Positions 44,943 to 55,405 of a stretch of 64,000 nucleotides of DNA are shown in pieces; the first letter of the stretch is position 1; the number at the start of each line of letters is the position of its first letter. A program made the position numbers and the translations under genes. The notes below the pieces were generated by a model. It did not search any database. It worked only from the letters and a program-made list of their open reading frames with translations, and was not told the origin of the DNA. This DNA is from Serratia ficaria (lineage in GTDB: Bacteria > Pseudomonadota > Gammaproteobacteria > Enterobacterales > Enterobacteriaceae): the NCBI RefSeq assembly GCF_900187015.1, contig NZ_LT906479.1, forward strand, positions 3,100,001 to 3,164,000, read 5' to 3'.

Positions 44943-46589
44943 TCAACGAATGTTCAACAGCGCGTCGAACATCGAGCTGGCGGTTTGAATCACCTGCGCG
45001 TTAGCCATGTAATACTGCTGGAAACGCAACAGTTCACCGTACTCTTCGTCCAGGTTGACGCCGGAGATCGACTGCTGTTGCTGGGTCAGCTGCGTCACGA
45101 TGTTGGCCTGCGAGGTGGTGGCCACCTTGGCGGAGGCGGTCTGGTTGCCGATGCTGCTGACCATGCCGGCGTAGGCGCCGCTGAAGGTCGCTTTGCCGTC
45201 CACCAGCTTCTTGGTTTGCAGATCGATCAGCTTCTTGGCGTTCTCGTTGTCGCCCCGACCGCTGTCGTCCTTGCCGGCGGCGGCGATTTTCGACGAGTCG
45301 CTGAGGGCGACCGTCAGGCTGCCGGCCACGTCGCTCACCGGCTTCACGGTGAAGCTGTCCTTGGCCCGGGGGGTGCCGTCGATGCCGATCTGCAGCCCGT
45401 CAAAGCTCAGCGTCGGCTTGCCGTCGGCGTCGGTGCCCGCGGTGGCGTTGACCTTGACGTTGTCCGGCAGCCGGCTTACCTGCCAATTGCCGCCGTCGAA
45501 CTCGACGCGATAGTCGTTGGCCTTCACCTTGCCGGTATCGGTATAAGACACCGACAGCGCGGCGTCGCCGGCATTGCGGGTATTGTCCACCACCCGGCCG
45601 CCGCCGAAGCTGAAGAAATCGGCGCCGGCGTCGCCGTTCAGATCGAAGCCTGCGCGGTGCTGTTGGTTAAAGTTGTCCGCCAACGCCAGCGCAATCTGGC
45701 CCAGCTGATTGCGCGCGCCGTCCAGCGTTTCGCTGCGGAACTTCAGCACGCCGCTCAGGCTGCCGCTGTTGATCTGCCCTTCCGGCACTTCGCTGGCGCC
45801 GTGGCCGCGATCGTAGCCGAGGGTCAATCGGGAAGGATCGCTGCCGGAAGGCACCGCCGCCACCTGATAAGTGGCGCTGCCCTGCACCAGGGTCAGGCCG
45901 TTGGCGAAGGAAAGGGTGTAAGCGTCGCCATCCTGCTGGGTCACCTGCACGCCAACCACCTTGTTCAGCTCGGTCACCAGCTGGTCGCGCTGATCCAGCA
46001 GGGCGTTCGGTTCGCCGCCGCTGCCGCGCAGGCGGGTGATTTCGTCGTTCAGCCTGGCGATCTGCTGGCTATAGCCGTTGATCTGCTGCGCGCTGTCGCC
46101 GATCTGCTGATTGACGCCGCTGTCCATATCGCGCAGATATTTATCGGTGTTGTTGAACTGGTTAACCAGGCCGTTGGCCTTGCCCAGCACCGTCTGGCGC
46201 GCCGCGTCGTCGCCGGAGTTGCTCACCAGATTCTGCAGGTTGGTGAAGAAATCCTGCATGTTGGTCGACAAGTTGTTGGTTTTGCTCGCCAGCAGGTTGT
46301 CGATCTGGGAAATTTTTTGGTAATAGGCGCCCTGCGCCTCGGCATTGCCCTGCGCGCTGCGCAACTGGTTGCTGATGAACTGGTTGTATTCGCGGTTGAC
46401 GCTGGTGACGGTGACGCCGTTGCCGATAAAGCCGTTCATGGTGCTCAGGCCGCCGTTCTGCGCCAGGATGGCGGTCTGGCGGTTATAGCCGGCCACGTTG
46501 TAGTTGGAAATGTTGTTGCTGACGGTGCTGAGCGCCACCTGAGCCGCATTCAGCCCGCTCATGGCGGTGTTGATTAAGCTATTGGACAT
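44943..46589 (-). CDS. flgK: hook-filament junction protein FlgK
   Basis: FlgK (HAP1) is the first hook-filament junction protein. The 548-residue protein begins MSNSLINTAMSGLNAAQVAL with the rod/hook motif NNISNYNVAGYNRQ and ends in the conserved FLNIR-like helix FDALLNIR. The central domain is variable. GGAATCC precedes the ATG. A sigma-28 promoter lies about 80 bases upstream, so flgKL can be made late. Confidence 0.95.
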   Translation of the reverse strand: MSNSLINTAMSGLNAAQVALSTVSNNISNYNVAGYNRQTAILAQNGGLSTMNGFIGNGVTVTSVNREYNQFISNQLRSAQGNAEAQGAYYQKISQIDNLLASKTNNLSTNMQDFFTNLQNLVSNSGDDAARQTVLGKANGLVNQFNNTDKYLRDMDSGVNQQIGDSAQQINGYSQQIARLNDEITRLRGSGGEPNALLDQRDQLVTELNKVVGVQVTQQDGDAYTLSFANGLTLVQGSATYQVAAVPSGSDPSRLTLGYDRGHGASEVPEGQINSGSLSGVLKFRSETLDGARNQLGQIALALADNFNQQHRAGFDLNGDAGADFFSFGGGRVVDNTRNAGDAALSVSYTDTGKVKANDYRVEFDGGNWQVSRLPDNVKVNATAGTDADGKPTLSFDGLQIGIDGTPRAKDSFTVKPVSDVAGSLTVALSDSSKIAAAGKDDSGRGDNENAKKLIDLQTKKLVDGKATFSGAYAGMVSSIGNQTASAKVATTSQANIVTQLTQQQQSISGVNLDEEYGELLRFQQYYMANAQVIQTASSMFDALLNIR

Positions 46590-46668
46590 CGGGATTCCTT
46601 ATGCTGCGGCGCCTGCGGCCCACAGGGTTCAATTAATCTGCTGAGCCTGTTCGCTCAGCCTGTCTCGG

Positions 46669-46695
46669 TTATCGGCAAAAACGGGAAAAACTTGA
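46669..46695 (-). promoter_or_regulatory. sigma-28 promoter of flgKL
   Basis: On the minus strand TCAAGTTT (46695-46688) is followed, 15 bases after TCAA, by GCCGATAA (46676-46669). Only the second base of the -35 TAAA differs from consensus. Confidence 0.85.
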
Positions 46696-46748
46696 GGAAA
46701 AAAAGCGGCCATGCGGTCAGCATCCAGCCAGCCTTCATTACCGCCCAT

Positions 46749-46870
46749 CCCCTAAATAATCGGCGTCGCAGCAAGGCGACAAGCAAGGGCGTCCCCGGGA
46801 GCCTGGTCAAACCGAGTGACCGGGGCAAGCTTGTGCAGTCAACGCCGCTGCGGCGTCAAGAATGACGGGG
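46749..46870. repeat. ERIC-family element between flgK and flgJ
   Basis: About 122 bases running from CCCCTAAATAAT to GACGGGG have the ERIC layout in the opposite orientation to the fliK-fliL copy: GCAGCAAGGCGACAAGC, GTCCCCGGGAGC, GAGTGACCGGGGC, CAACGCCGCTGCGGC. It is more diverged in the centre. It ends two bases from the flgJ stop codon and may act as a structured 3-prime end for the flgB-J transcript. Confidence 0.78.
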
Positions 46871-46872
46871 CT

Positions 46873-47817
46873 TTAGAACAGATCTTTCAGATCGTGGGTA
46901 TAGGCCCGCACCGCCTGCTCGCCGGCGCTCTTCATCTGCCGGATCACGCCGACCAGCTTGCTGGCGTACTGCGGATCGGTGGCGTAGCCCGCCCGCTGCA
47001 GGGCGTGCGCCGCCTGCTCCGGGCTGCGGGCGGCGGCCACGTCGGCATAGCGCGGGTTGCTGGTCAGCAGCCTGACGTAGTCGGCGATCGCTTCGACGTA
47101 AGATCCGTAAACGCGGAATTTCGCCTTGATCTTCTTCGCCGCCCCCTGCTCGAACTCGGTGGTGGTGATTTCCGTTACCGGGCCGCTCCAGCCGGCGCCG
47201 GCCTTGATACCGAACAGGTTGTAACTCGGCGCGCCGTCGGCGGTCGGAATTTCGCGCTGGCCCCAGCCGGATTCCAGCGCCGCCTGCGCCACGATCAGCT
47301 GATGCGGAATGCCGCTCTGCTGGCTGGCGACACGCGCCGGGATCGCCAGGCGAGCGACGAAGTTGCCGTTGTTCAACGACAGCGGCGAGACCGCCGGCGG
47401 CGCTTTCGGCACCGCCCGGCGGAGGATCTGCTCCAGCGCCGGGTTCGGCAGCGTCCGCAGTACCTCATGATCCAGCGCCATCGGCGACATGCCCGCCGTT
47501 TCGCTCGGCACGGCGTTGGCGTTGCTCATCTGCCTGACCATCATATCGGCCAGCCCCAGCCCTTTCTGCGACATCTGCTGGGCGATTTGCTGGTCATACA
47601 TCGAGGTATAAAGCCGGGTTTGATCGCTGCTCAGCACCCCGTCCTGCGGCAGCGCGGCGCGCATGCTCTTCAGCATCATCTGCACGAACATCCCCTCGAC
47701 CTGCTGCGCCACCTGCTTCAGGTTGCCCTGCGGGTCGGCCGCCGCGTCGCGTTTCAAGCCGTTCAGCGCCTGGGCATCATAGGCCGCGCCCGACATGGCC
47801 ATCAGATCGCCGGCCAT
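46873..47817 (-). CDS. flgJ: rod cap and peptidoglycan hydrolase FlgJ
   Basis: FlgJ guides rod assembly through its N-terminal cap domain (residues about 20-110, QQVEGMFVQMMLKSMRAALP) and opens the cell wall with its C-terminal glucosaminidase/muramidase domain (about 160-314, AQAALESGWGQREIPT with the likely catalytic glutamate; SYVEAIADYVRLL). The 314-residue length is normal for the two-domain form. The start overlaps the flgI stop by one base. Confidence 0.96.
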   Translation of the reverse strand: MAGDLMAMSGAAYDAQALNGLKRDAAADPQGNLKQVAQQVEGMFVQMMLKSMRAALPQDGVLSSDQTRLYTSMYDQQIAQQMSQKGLGLADMMVRQMSNANAVPSETAGMSPMALDHEVLRTLPNPALEQILRRAVPKAPPAVSPLSLNNGNFVARLAIPARVASQQSGIPHQLIVAQAALESGWGQREIPTADGAPSYNLFGIKAGAGWSGPVTEITTTEFEQGAAKKIKAKFRVYGSYVEAIADYVRLLTSNPRYADVAAARSPEQAAHALQRAGYATDPQYASKLVGVIRQMKSAGEQAVRAYTHDLKDLF

Positions 47818-48917
47818 CAGATAATTTCCAGCTTGGCGCGCAGGCAGCCGGCGCTCTGCATCGCCTGCAGGATCGACATCAGGTCGATCGGCGTGGCGCC
47901 CAGCGCATTCAGCGCGCGAATGACGTTGTTCAGATTGGCGCTGGCGTTAACCTTCTGCAGCGATCCGCCCTGCTGCTGCACCGATATCTGGGTGTTCGGC
48001 GTCACCACCGTCTGCCCGCCGCCAAACGGCGTATTCGGCTGGCTGACGGTATTTTGCCGATCGACCACCACCGACAGGTTGCCTTGCGCCACCGCGCAAG
48101 AGTCCAGGATCACATCGCGGTTCATCACCACCGAACCGGTGCGCGAGTTGATGATCACCTTGGCGTCGATCGCCCCGACGCTGACGTTGATATTCTGAAT
48201 TTCCGCCAGGAAGCGCACCTGCGAGCTGTTGCCCTGCGGCACCAGCACCTGAATGGTGCGGGCGTCGAGCGGTGAAGCGGTGCCGCCGCCGCGCTGGCGG
48301 TTGATGGCGTCGCTGATCTGCTGCGCCAGGGTGAAGTCTTCGTCATTCAGCTGCAGGTTGATAACCCCGCCGCTGCCGAAGGTGGTCGGCAGTTCGCGTT
48401 CGATGGTGGCGCCGTTGCTGATGCGCCCGCCCGCCAGCTGATTGACCTGCACGCTGCTGCCGCCGGCCGTCGCGCCGGCGCCGCCCACCAGCACGTTGCC
48501 CTGCGCCAGCGCGTAGACCTGGTTATCCACGCCTTTCAGCGGCGTCATCAGCAAGGTGCCGCCGCGCAGGCTTTTGGCGTTGCCCATCGAGGACACCACC
48601 ACGTCGATATTCTGCCCGGTGCGCGAAAACGGCGGCAGCCTGGCGGTCACCATCACCGCCGCGACGTTTTTCAGCTGCATGTTGGTGCCCGGCGGCACGG
48701 TGATGCCCAGCTGCGACAGCATGTTGCTCAGGCTCTGGGTGGTGAACGGCGTCTGCATGGTCTGGTCGCCCGAGCCGTCCAGCCCCACCACCAGCCCATA
48801 GCCGATCAGGGCGTTGTCGCGCACCCCTTGCACCGTCACCAGATCGCGGATGCGCTCCGCCGCCGCCGCCAGACTTATCGTTCCGATCAGCAAAGCCATC
48901 AGGAATTTTTTTATCAT
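47817..48917 (-). CDS. flgI: flagellar P-ring protein FlgI
   Basis: FlgI forms the periplasmic P ring around the rod. The 366-residue protein has a signal peptide ([19 protein letters not shown]) and the conserved [20 protein letters not shown] and GLDGSGDQ. I use the ATG at 48917, with GAGG five bases upstream; the frame is open to 48941. It follows flgH and overlaps flgJ by one base. Confidence 0.96.
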   Translation of the reverse strand: MIKKFLMALLIGTISLAAAAERIRDLVTVQGVRDNALIGYGLVVGLDGSGDQTMQTPFTTQSLSNMLSQLGITVPPGTNMQLKNVAAVMVTARLPPFSRTGQNIDVVVSSMGNAKSLRGGTLLMTPLKGVDNQVYALAQGNVLVGGAGATAGGSSVQVNQLAGGRISNGATIERELPTTFGSGGVINLQLNDEDFTLAQQISDAINRQRGGGTASPLDARTIQVLVPQGNSSQVRFLAEIQNINVSVGAIDAKVIINSRTGSVVMNRDVILDSCAVAQGNLSVVVDRQNTVSQPNTPFGGGQTVVTPNTQISVQQQGGSLQKVNASANLNNVIRALNALGATPIDLMSILQAMQSAGCLRAKLEII

Positions 48918-48960
48918 TGGAACCTCATTCGCCTTAGCCAAAAAGCGTTATAGCCTGAAC

Positions 48961-49680
48961 TCAAAACGGGGAAACATTTAAGAAGAAGCGCTGCAGCCAG
49001 CCCATGGTTTGCGCCTCGTTGATATAGCCGTTGCCGACGTATTCGATGCGCGCGTCCGCCACCTGGGTGGAGGTGACCGAGTTATTGCCGCTGATGGTGC
49101 GCGGGTTGACCACGCCGGAAAAACGGATGAACTCGGTGCCCTGATTGATGGCGATCTGTTTTTCCCCCACCACGTGCAGGTTGCCGTTGACCAGCACCTG
49201 ATTGACCGTCACGGTGATGGTGCCGCTGAAGGTATTGTTAGCGTTGGCCCCGCCCTTGCCGCCGAAGGTGCTGTCGCCGGAAATGTCCATGTCGGCGCGC
49301 GCGTTGCCCAACAGGCCGTCCAGATAGCGCGGCGAGGTGGCGACGCCGAATTTGCTGGCGCCGTTGCGGCTGGCGTTGGCGGAGGAGCTTTTGCTGGCGC
49401 TGACGTTTTCCTGCAGCACGATGGTCAGGGTATCGCCGACGTTGCGCGGGCGGCGATCTTCAAACAGCGGCTGATAGCCGTAGTTCATCGGCTGCACCGT
49501 CTGGAAAATTGAGCCGTTCGGCACCGGCGCCCCCGCCGGCGCGGGCTGCGCCGTGGTCGCACCGTCCACCAGCGGTTTGTGCGGTATGTAAGCGCAGCCG
49601 CTCAGCGTCAGCATCACCATTCCCGCCAGCCAGCGTTGTCCCTGCCGCGGCAGGATTGCCATCGAATATGTGGTTACCAC
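48961..49680 (-). CDS. flgH: flagellar L-ring lipoprotein FlgH
   Basis: FlgH forms the L ring in the outer membrane. The 239-residue protein is a lipoprotein: a basic, hydrophobic leader ends in the lipobox LSGC, followed by the conserved [20 protein letters not shown] and [19 protein letters not shown]. The GTG at 49680 has AAGG eight bases upstream and is my choice; the ATG six codons later is possible but has no clear ribosome site. Confidence 0.95.
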   Translation of the reverse strand: MVTTYSMAILPRQGQRWLAGMVMLTLSGCAYIPHKPLVDGATTAQPAPAGAPVPNGSIFQTVQPMNYGYQPLFEDRRPRNVGDTLTIVLQENVSASKSSSANASRNGASKFGVATSPRYLDGLLGNARADMDISGDSTFGGKGGANANNTFSGTITVTVNQVLVNGNLHVVGEKQIAINQGTEFIRFSGVVNPRTISGNNSVTSTQVADARIEYVGNGYINEAQTMGWLQRFFLNVSPF

Positions 49681-49738
49681 GGGTATCGCCTTTGTTTCAC
49701 TAAATGGGGTTACGGGCGCAGCAGGCTGCGCCCGTCAA

Positions 49739-50524
<786 letters not shown>

Positions 50525-50539
50525 TTATTTCCTTGCTGC

Positions 50540-51295
50540 TTAACTCAATGAGAGCAATGAGTTGGCGCGCTGTTCGTTTTCATCCACGCTGTGGATGACC
50601 TTCATTTGCATTTCGAAACGGCGGGCGTTGGCGATCATGTCGACCATGGTCTCCATCGGCTTGACGTTGCTGCCTTCCAGCACCCCCGGCATCACCCGCA
50701 CCAGCGGATCGTTCTGCAGCAGGTTGCCGCGCTGCCGCTGGGTTTCCGGCGTTGGCCGGAACAGACCGTCGTCGCCGCGCATCACCTCGCGCGCGTCGGC
50801 CTTCACCAGTTTCAGGCGGCCAATCTGCGCGATGGTGTTCGGCGGGTCGCCGGCATTCAGCGCCGAAATGGTGCCGTCGGCGGCGATGGTTACCTCCGCC
50901 GACGGCGGCACTTCGATCGGCCCGCCGTCGCCCATCAGCGGCATGCCCTGCACCGTCAATTGCCCGGTGGAAGAGATCTGGATATTGCCGTTGCGGGTGT
51001 AGGCCTCACCGCCGCCCGGCAGGCTGACCGCCAAAAAACCGTCCTGCTGCAGCGCCACGTCCAGCGGGCGCGCGGTGTAATTCAGCGCGCCCTGGCTCAT
51101 GTCGGCGCCCGGCGTCGAGGCGGTGACCAGCGTACGGGTCGCCAGGCTCGGGCCGTCAACCGGCACCGCGCGCAGCGCCGACAGCTGGGCGCGAAAGCCC
51201 GGCGTCGCGGCGTTGGCCAGGTTGTTGGCGGTGACCGCCTGTTGGTCCAGCGTCTGCCGCGCCGCACCCATCGCGGTATAAATCGCGTGATCCAT
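50540..51295 (-). CDS. flgF: proximal rod protein FlgF
   Basis: FlgF is a proximal rod subunit. The 251-residue protein has the rod signature ANNLANAATPGFRAQ near the N-terminus (MDHAIYTAMGAARQTLDQQA) and a C-terminal helix with MVDMIANARRFEMQMK. It lies 12 bases after flgE. Confidence 0.96.
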   Translation of the reverse strand: MDHAIYTAMGAARQTLDQQAVTANNLANAATPGFRAQLSALRAVPVDGPSLATRTLVTASTPGADMSQGALNYTARPLDVALQQDGFLAVSLPGGGEAYTRNGNIQISSTGQLTVQGMPLMGDGGPIEVPPSAEVTIAADGTISALNAGDPPNTIAQIGRLKLVKADAREVMRGDDGLFRPTPETQRQRGNLLQNDPLVRVMPGVLEGSNVKPMETMVDMIANARRFEMQMKVIHSVDENEQRANSLLSLS

Positions 51296-51307
51296 AAATC
51301 AATCCTG

Positions 51308-52531
51308 TTAGCGCAGGCTGACCAGCGTCTGCAGGATCGAGTCCTGCGTCTTGATGGTCTGGGCGTTCGACTGATAGTTGCGCTGGGCGACGATCATGTT
51401 CACCAGCTCCTGGCTGAGATCGACGTTGGACGACTCCAGCGCGCCGCTGGCCAGTTTGCCGAGGCCGCCGCTGCCCGCCAGGCCGACGCGCGGCTGGCCG
51501 GAAGCGCCGGTTTCCTGCCAAACGTTATCGCCCTGCGAAGACAGGCCTTCCGGGTTGGAGAAGTTGGCCATTACGATCTGGCCCAGCACCTGGGTCTGCT
51601 GGTTGGAATAAATCCCCACCACCGTGCCGTCGTTGTTGATCTGGAAGTTGGTGTATTCGCCGGCGGCATAACCGTCCTGCGCCACCTTGCTCACCGAGTC
51701 GCTGCCGACGTTTTGCTGCATGCTGCCGGCGAAGCTCAGGGTGAAGTTCTGCGCCGGCGCGCCGTCTTTGGCGGCCATCGGGATCAGCATGTTGAAGTCG
51801 CCGGCGGCGCCCTGGGCGCTGGTGGTGCTCACCAGGTTGCCGCTGGTGCTGAATTCCATGGTGCCCGCGTCTACCGGCGCCGCGCTGCCGTCCTGGGTAT
51901 AGACCTGCCACTTATTGTTTTCGGTCTTCACGAAGTAGGCGTTGATGTTGTGCGCATTACCCAGCGAATCGTAGGCGGTGATGGTATTGACGTAGTTGTA
52001 GCTGTCCTGCTTGGTCGGATCGAAGGTCTTGTTTTCCGGCACCTTGTGGGTGGATTTCAGGTTGGCCACCATCTCGCCCGAGGTGGACGCCTTGGCGTTC
52101 ATCATGCCTTCGGGAATGCTCAACGGCACCGGGTTGGCGCCCTGTTGAATGGTCGGCGGCGTGCCGGCCGCCGGGTAACCGGTCAGCTGCAGCCCCTGCA
52201 TGTTGGTCAGGTTGCGGTTCTCGTCCAGCTTGAACTGGCCGTTGCGGGTGTAAAAAATGCCGCCGTCCTTGTCCTGCATGCGGAAGAAACCGTTGCCGGT
52301 GATGGCGACGTCCAGCGCGCGGCTGGTGCCGGTGGTGGTGCCGCCCTTGAAGTTCTGGGTGATGCCGGACACCTTGACGCCCAGCCCGACCTGCGAACCG
52401 GCGAACATGTCGGCAAAGGACACGCTGCCGGATTTGAAGCCGGAGGTGGCGGAGTTGGCGATGTTGTTACCGATCACGTCCAGGTTGGTTGCTGCCGCGT
52501 TCAAGCCGCTGACTGCCTGAGAAAAGGCCAT
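51308..52531 (-). CDS. flgE: flagellar hook protein FlgE
   Basis: FlgE is the hook subunit. The 407-residue protein starts MAFSQAVSGLNAAATNLDVI with the rod/hook signature NNIANSATSGFKSG and ends with the paired helix VDLSQELVNMIVAQRNYQSN. A central insertion (about 170-300) forms the outer hook domains. The length is close to that of E. coli. Confidence 0.97.
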   Translation of the reverse strand: MAFSQAVSGLNAAATNLDVIGNNIANSATSGFKSGSVSFADMFAGSQVGLGVKVSGITQNFKGGTTTGTSRALDVAITGNGFFRMQDKDGGIFYTRNGQFKLDENRNLTNMQGLQLTGYPAAGTPPTIQQGANPVPLSIPEGMMNAKASTSGEMVANLKSTHKVPENKTFDPTKQDSYNYVNTITAYDSLGNAHNINAYFVKTENNKWQVYTQDGSAAPVDAGTMEFSTSGNLVSTTSAQGAAGDFNMLIPMAAKDGAPAQNFTLSFAGSMQQNVGSDSVSKVAQDGYAAGEYTNFQINNDGTVVGIYSNQQTQVLGQIVMANFSNPEGLSSQGDNVWQETGASGQPRVGLAGSGGLGKLASGALESSNVDLSQELVNMIVAQRNYQSNAQTIKTQDSILQTLVSLR

Positions 52532-52593
52532 GTTATTCTCCGAATAGTGGTCAGGCTATCGTCCGATTGAGCCTGATGAAACAAGGAATGGGG

Positions 52594-53271
52594 TTATAAA
52601 ATCTGTCGCACTTCTTCCAGGGTGGCGCTGCCCGCCAGGCCGAGATCCAGCCTGGCGCCGTTCGCGTCGCGGATCACGCCGTTGACCATGCCGAAGTGCA
52701 GGCTGCGCGCCACCAGTTGCTCGCCGTTGCCCTTGGCGTTGACAGCCACTTTGTAGGCGCCGTCGGGCGCGGTGCTGCCGTCGTCCAGCGAACCGTCCCA
52801 GGTAAACGCGTGCACGCCGGCGGTCAGGCCGCCGATCTCGATGGTGCGCACCACCTGGCCGCTGGCGTTGGTGATGGTGGCGGTCACCCGATCGGCGGCG
52901 CGCTCCAGCTCGACGCCAAACGGCGTGGTGCTGATCTTGCCGTCTTTGCTGCCCGCCAGGATGTTGTTGCCGGGCACCATCACCCCGTGGCCAATCAGCG
53001 CGCTGGCCTGCAGCGACTGGTTGCTGTTGATTTGGCCTGAGATGGAGCCCAGCGTGGTGTTGAGCTTCTCGATGCCCTGCACCGTGTTGATCTGCGCCAA
53101 CTGCGAGGTCAGCTCGTTGTTCTGCATCGGGTTGGTCGGGTCCTGATTCTTCAGCTGCGCCACCAGCAGCGTCAGGAAGCTGTTGCTCAGGTCCTGGCTG
53201 TTGGTGGTTTTGCCGTTGGCGCCGATGAGCGTGTCATCCAGCGATGCATTGGTAGTTGGGGCCACTGACAT
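52594..53271 (-). CDS. flgD: hook cap protein FlgD
   Basis: FlgD caps the growing hook and is replaced by FlgK. The 225-residue protein has the conserved N-terminal export/cap part (FLTLLVAQLKNQDPTNPMQN) and the Ig-like/tudor core with FTWDGSLDDGSTAPDGAYKV (FLGD Ig domain). It follows flgC by 15 bases. Confidence 0.96.
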   Translation of the reverse strand: MSVAPTTNASLDDTLIGANGKTTNSQDLSNSFLTLLVAQLKNQDPTNPMQNNELTSQLAQINTVQGIEKLNTTLGSISGQINSNQSLQASALIGHGVMVPGNNILAGSKDGKISTTPFGVELERAADRVTATITNASGQVVRTIEIGGLTAGVHAFTWDGSLDDGSTAPDGAYKVAVNAKGNGEQLVARSLHFGMVNGVIRDANGARLDLGLAGSATLEEVRQIL

Positions 53272-53286
53272 GGCGATATCTCCCGG

Positions 53287-53691
53287 TTACTGACCCAGCG
53301 TCAGGGTTTTCATCATCATCGACTTGGTGGTGTTAAGCACCTCGACGTTGGCCTGATAGCTGCGGGAGGCGGAAATGGTGTTGACCATCTCGCCCACCAC
53401 GTCGACGTTCGGCATGCGCACATAGCCCTTGGCGTCCGCCAGCGGGTTACCCGGCTGATACACCAGCCGCTCCGGCGCCGGGTCGTCCACCACCTGCGCC
53501 ACTCGCACGCCGCCGGTCGGCTGGCCAGGCGCCGCCGCCACTTCGAACACCACCTGCTTGGCGCGATAGGGCTGGCCGTCCGGGCCGGTTACGCTGTCGG
53601 CATTGGCCATGTTGCTGGCGCTGACGTTCAGGCGCTGCGACTGCGCGGACAGGGCCGAGCCGGAGATATCGAAAATATTCAGTAAAGACAT
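53287..53691 (-). CDS. flgC: proximal rod protein FlgC
   Basis: FlgC is a 134-residue proximal rod subunit with the motif [20 protein letters not shown] and the C-terminal helix [20 protein letters not shown]. It lies 5 bases after flgB. Confidence 0.96.
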   Translation of the reverse strand: MSLLNIFDISGSALSAQSQRLNVSASNMANADSVTGPDGQPYRAKQVVFEVAAAPGQPTGGVRVAQVVDDPAPERLVYQPGNPLADAKGYVRMPNVDVVGEMVNTISASRSYQANVEVLNTTKSMMMKTLTLGQ

Positions 53692-53696
53692 GAGCC

Positions 53697-54110
53697 TTAT
53701 CCTTGTTGCAGCACCGACATCATCCCTTTGATCTGACCGTTGATCAGCGTCAGGTCGGTCTGATATTTCAGGCTGTTATCGGCAAAATGGGTACGCTCGC
53801 GATCCATGTCCACCGTGTTGCCGTCCATCGACGGCTGATCCGGCACCCGGAACAGTAAATCGAGCTGCGGCGGCTGCATGTTCTGCGCCGGTATGTGGCG
53901 CGCCGCCGTCAGGTTAAGCGCGATGCCGCCGCCGCTGACGCGCCCCTGTTCCAGCACTTTATTCAGCTGGCTGGCGAAATCGATATCCCGCGCCTGATAG
54001 CCCGGTGTGTCTGCGTTGGCGATGTTAGCGGCCAAAATTTCCTGCCGCCGGGCGCGCAAGTTCAGCGCCTCTTGACCAAAGCGCAGAGCAGCGTCCAGTT
54101 TGTCGAGCAT
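53697..54110 (-). CDS. flgB: proximal rod protein FlgB
   Basis: FlgB is a 137-residue proximal rod subunit and the first gene of the flgBCDEFGHIJ operon. It has [20 protein letters not shown], the rod signature [17 protein letters not shown] and the C-terminal [20 protein letters not shown]. It is divergent from flgA. Confidence 0.96.
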   Translation of the reverse strand: MLDKLDAALRFGQEALNLRARRQEILAANIANADTPGYQARDIDFASQLNKVLEQGRVSGGGIALNLTAARHIPAQNMQPPQLDLLFRVPDQPSMDGNTVDMDRERTHFADNSLKYQTDLTLINGQIKGMMSVLQQG

Positions 54111-54267
54111 GCCCCCTCCGCGAGGTTAGAATTTGGAGCCGACAGCATAAACGCCCGCAGCGCCAGCCTATCGCGGGAATAAGGGCAAAATGGGTCGCTA
54201 TTTGTCTGCTTAGCCAGCGCGTCGTACGGGTACACTTACGCGCATCCCGATGAAGCTTGAGAAGAGA
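54111..54267. promoter_or_regulatory. divergent flgA/flgB promoter region
   Basis: These 157 bases separate the flgB and flgA starts and by analogy hold FlhDC-dependent class 2 promoters for both. I cannot place FlhDC boxes reliably; no ORF is present. Confidence 0.45.
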
Positions 54268-54924
54268 ATGATGAAAGGTAAAATGCTGCTGCTTGCCGGG
54301 CTGCTGTGCAGTCCTGGCGCCCGCGCCGAAGGTCTGGCGACGCAAATCGAAAGCTTCATCAAGGGGCGCTTCACCGACGCCGCGGTGCAGGTCAAGGTGC
54401 GGGTGCGCACCCCGCCGGCGCAGTGGCCGCAGTGTGCGGCGCCGCAGCTGTCGCTGCCGTCGAACGCCCGCTCATGGGGCAATATCAGCGTCTCGGTGCG
54501 CTGCGGCCAGGAACGGCGCTTTATTCAGACCCAGGTGCAGGTGATCGGCCGTTATCTGGTCTCGGCGCGCGGCATCGGCGCCGGCAGCCGCCTGACTGCG
54601 GCGGATCTGCAGCTGAAAACCGGCCGGCTGGATACCCTGCCGCCGCGCACCCTGACGACAACCGGCAAAGCGCTCGGCGCCGTCAGCCTGCGCAATATCA
54701 GCCCCGGCCAGCCGCTGACCTTCGCCATGCTGCGCCGCGCCTGGGTGATCAAGGCCGGTCAGCGGGTGCAGGTGAGCGCCCGGGGAGAGGGGTTCAACAT
54801 CAGCGGCGCCGGCACCGCGATGAACAACGCCGCCGCCGAAGACGGCGTACGCGTGCGCATGGCGTCGGGCCAAATCGTCAGCGGCGTCGCCGGCGAGGAT
54901 GGCGGCATCCGCATTGCGTTATAA
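54268..54924 (+). CDS. flgA: P-ring assembly chaperone FlgA
   Basis: FlgA is a periplasmic chaperone for P-ring assembly. The 218-residue protein has a signal peptide (MMKGKMLLLAGLLCSPGARA) and a C-terminal SAF domain (LTAADLQLKTGRLDTLPPRT, GQPLTFAMLRRAWVIKAGQR). I use the ATG at 54268, preceded by GAGAAGAG and giving almost the E. coli length; six codons upstream another ATG lacks a ribosome site. Confidence 0.92.
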   Translation: MMKGKMLLLAGLLCSPGARAEGLATQIESFIKGRFTDAAVQVKVRVRTPPAQWPQCAAPQLSLPSNARSWGNISVSVRCGQERRFIQTQVQVIGRYLVSARGIGAGSRLTAADLQLKTGRLDTLPPRTLTTTGKALGAVSLRNISPGQPLTFAMLRRAWVIKAGQRVQVSARGEGFNISGAGTAMNNAAAEDGVRVRMASGQIVSGVAGEDGGIRIAL

Positions 54925-54929
54925 AAGTG

Positions 54930-54956
54930 TAAAGGTTTGCCGAACCTTGCCGATAA
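54930..54956 (+). promoter_or_regulatory. sigma-28 promoter of flgMN
   Basis: TAAA at 54930-54933, exactly 15 bases, then GCCGATAA at 54949-54956: perfect FliA consensus, 96 bases before flgM and just after the flgA stop. Confidence 0.92.
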
Positions 54957-55052
54957 GAAAAATAGAGGCAGTATTTTATTGGCCACCAGGGCCGCAAAAT
55001 TATCATTGCAGCGCCGTCGCCGCTACGGCGATGGCGCAGATGGAGATTGACC

Positions 55053-55364
55053 ATGAGTATCGATCGCACCCAGCGGCTGCAACCTGTTCCAACGGTGCAA
55101 CCGCGTGAAACTCCCGCCGACAATCCGCTTCAGCCGCGCAAAGCCGCTACGGCGGAAACGGCCGTCGGCGGCACCCAGGTAAAGCTGAGCGATGCGCAGG
55201 CGCGCCTGATGCAGCCGGGCACCCAGGATATTGACATGGGCCGGGTAGAAGCCATCAAGCAGGCGATCCGCAGCGGCGAGCTAACCATGGACGCCGGTAA
55301 AATCGCCGACGCGCTGCTGCAGGATGCGCAACGCGATGGCCACTGGAACGCCGGGCGCGACTGA
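55053..55364 (+). CDS. flgM: anti-sigma-28 factor FlgM
   Basis: FlgM binds and inhibits FliA until it is exported through the finished hook. The 103-residue protein has a disordered N-terminus ([20 protein letters not shown]) and the conserved sigma-binding half ([40 protein letters not shown]). GGAG precedes the ATG at 55053, which is better than the ATG two codons upstream. The sigma-28 promoter makes its synthesis self-limiting. Confidence 0.95.
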   Translation: MSIDRTQRLQPVPTVQPRETPADNPLQPRKAATAETAVGGTQVKLSDAQARLMQPGTQDIDMGRVEAIKQAIRSGELTMDAGKIADALLQDAQRDGHWNAGRD

Positions 55365-55405
55365 ACGCGCAGCGGCAGGGAAAATCTGAAGGATAATCAA
55401 CCACC

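Noticed and set aside
44901..46577. 558-codon frame antisense to flgK
   Set aside because: Spans the real gene almost exactly and shows shadow composition (Val, Ala, His, Gln).
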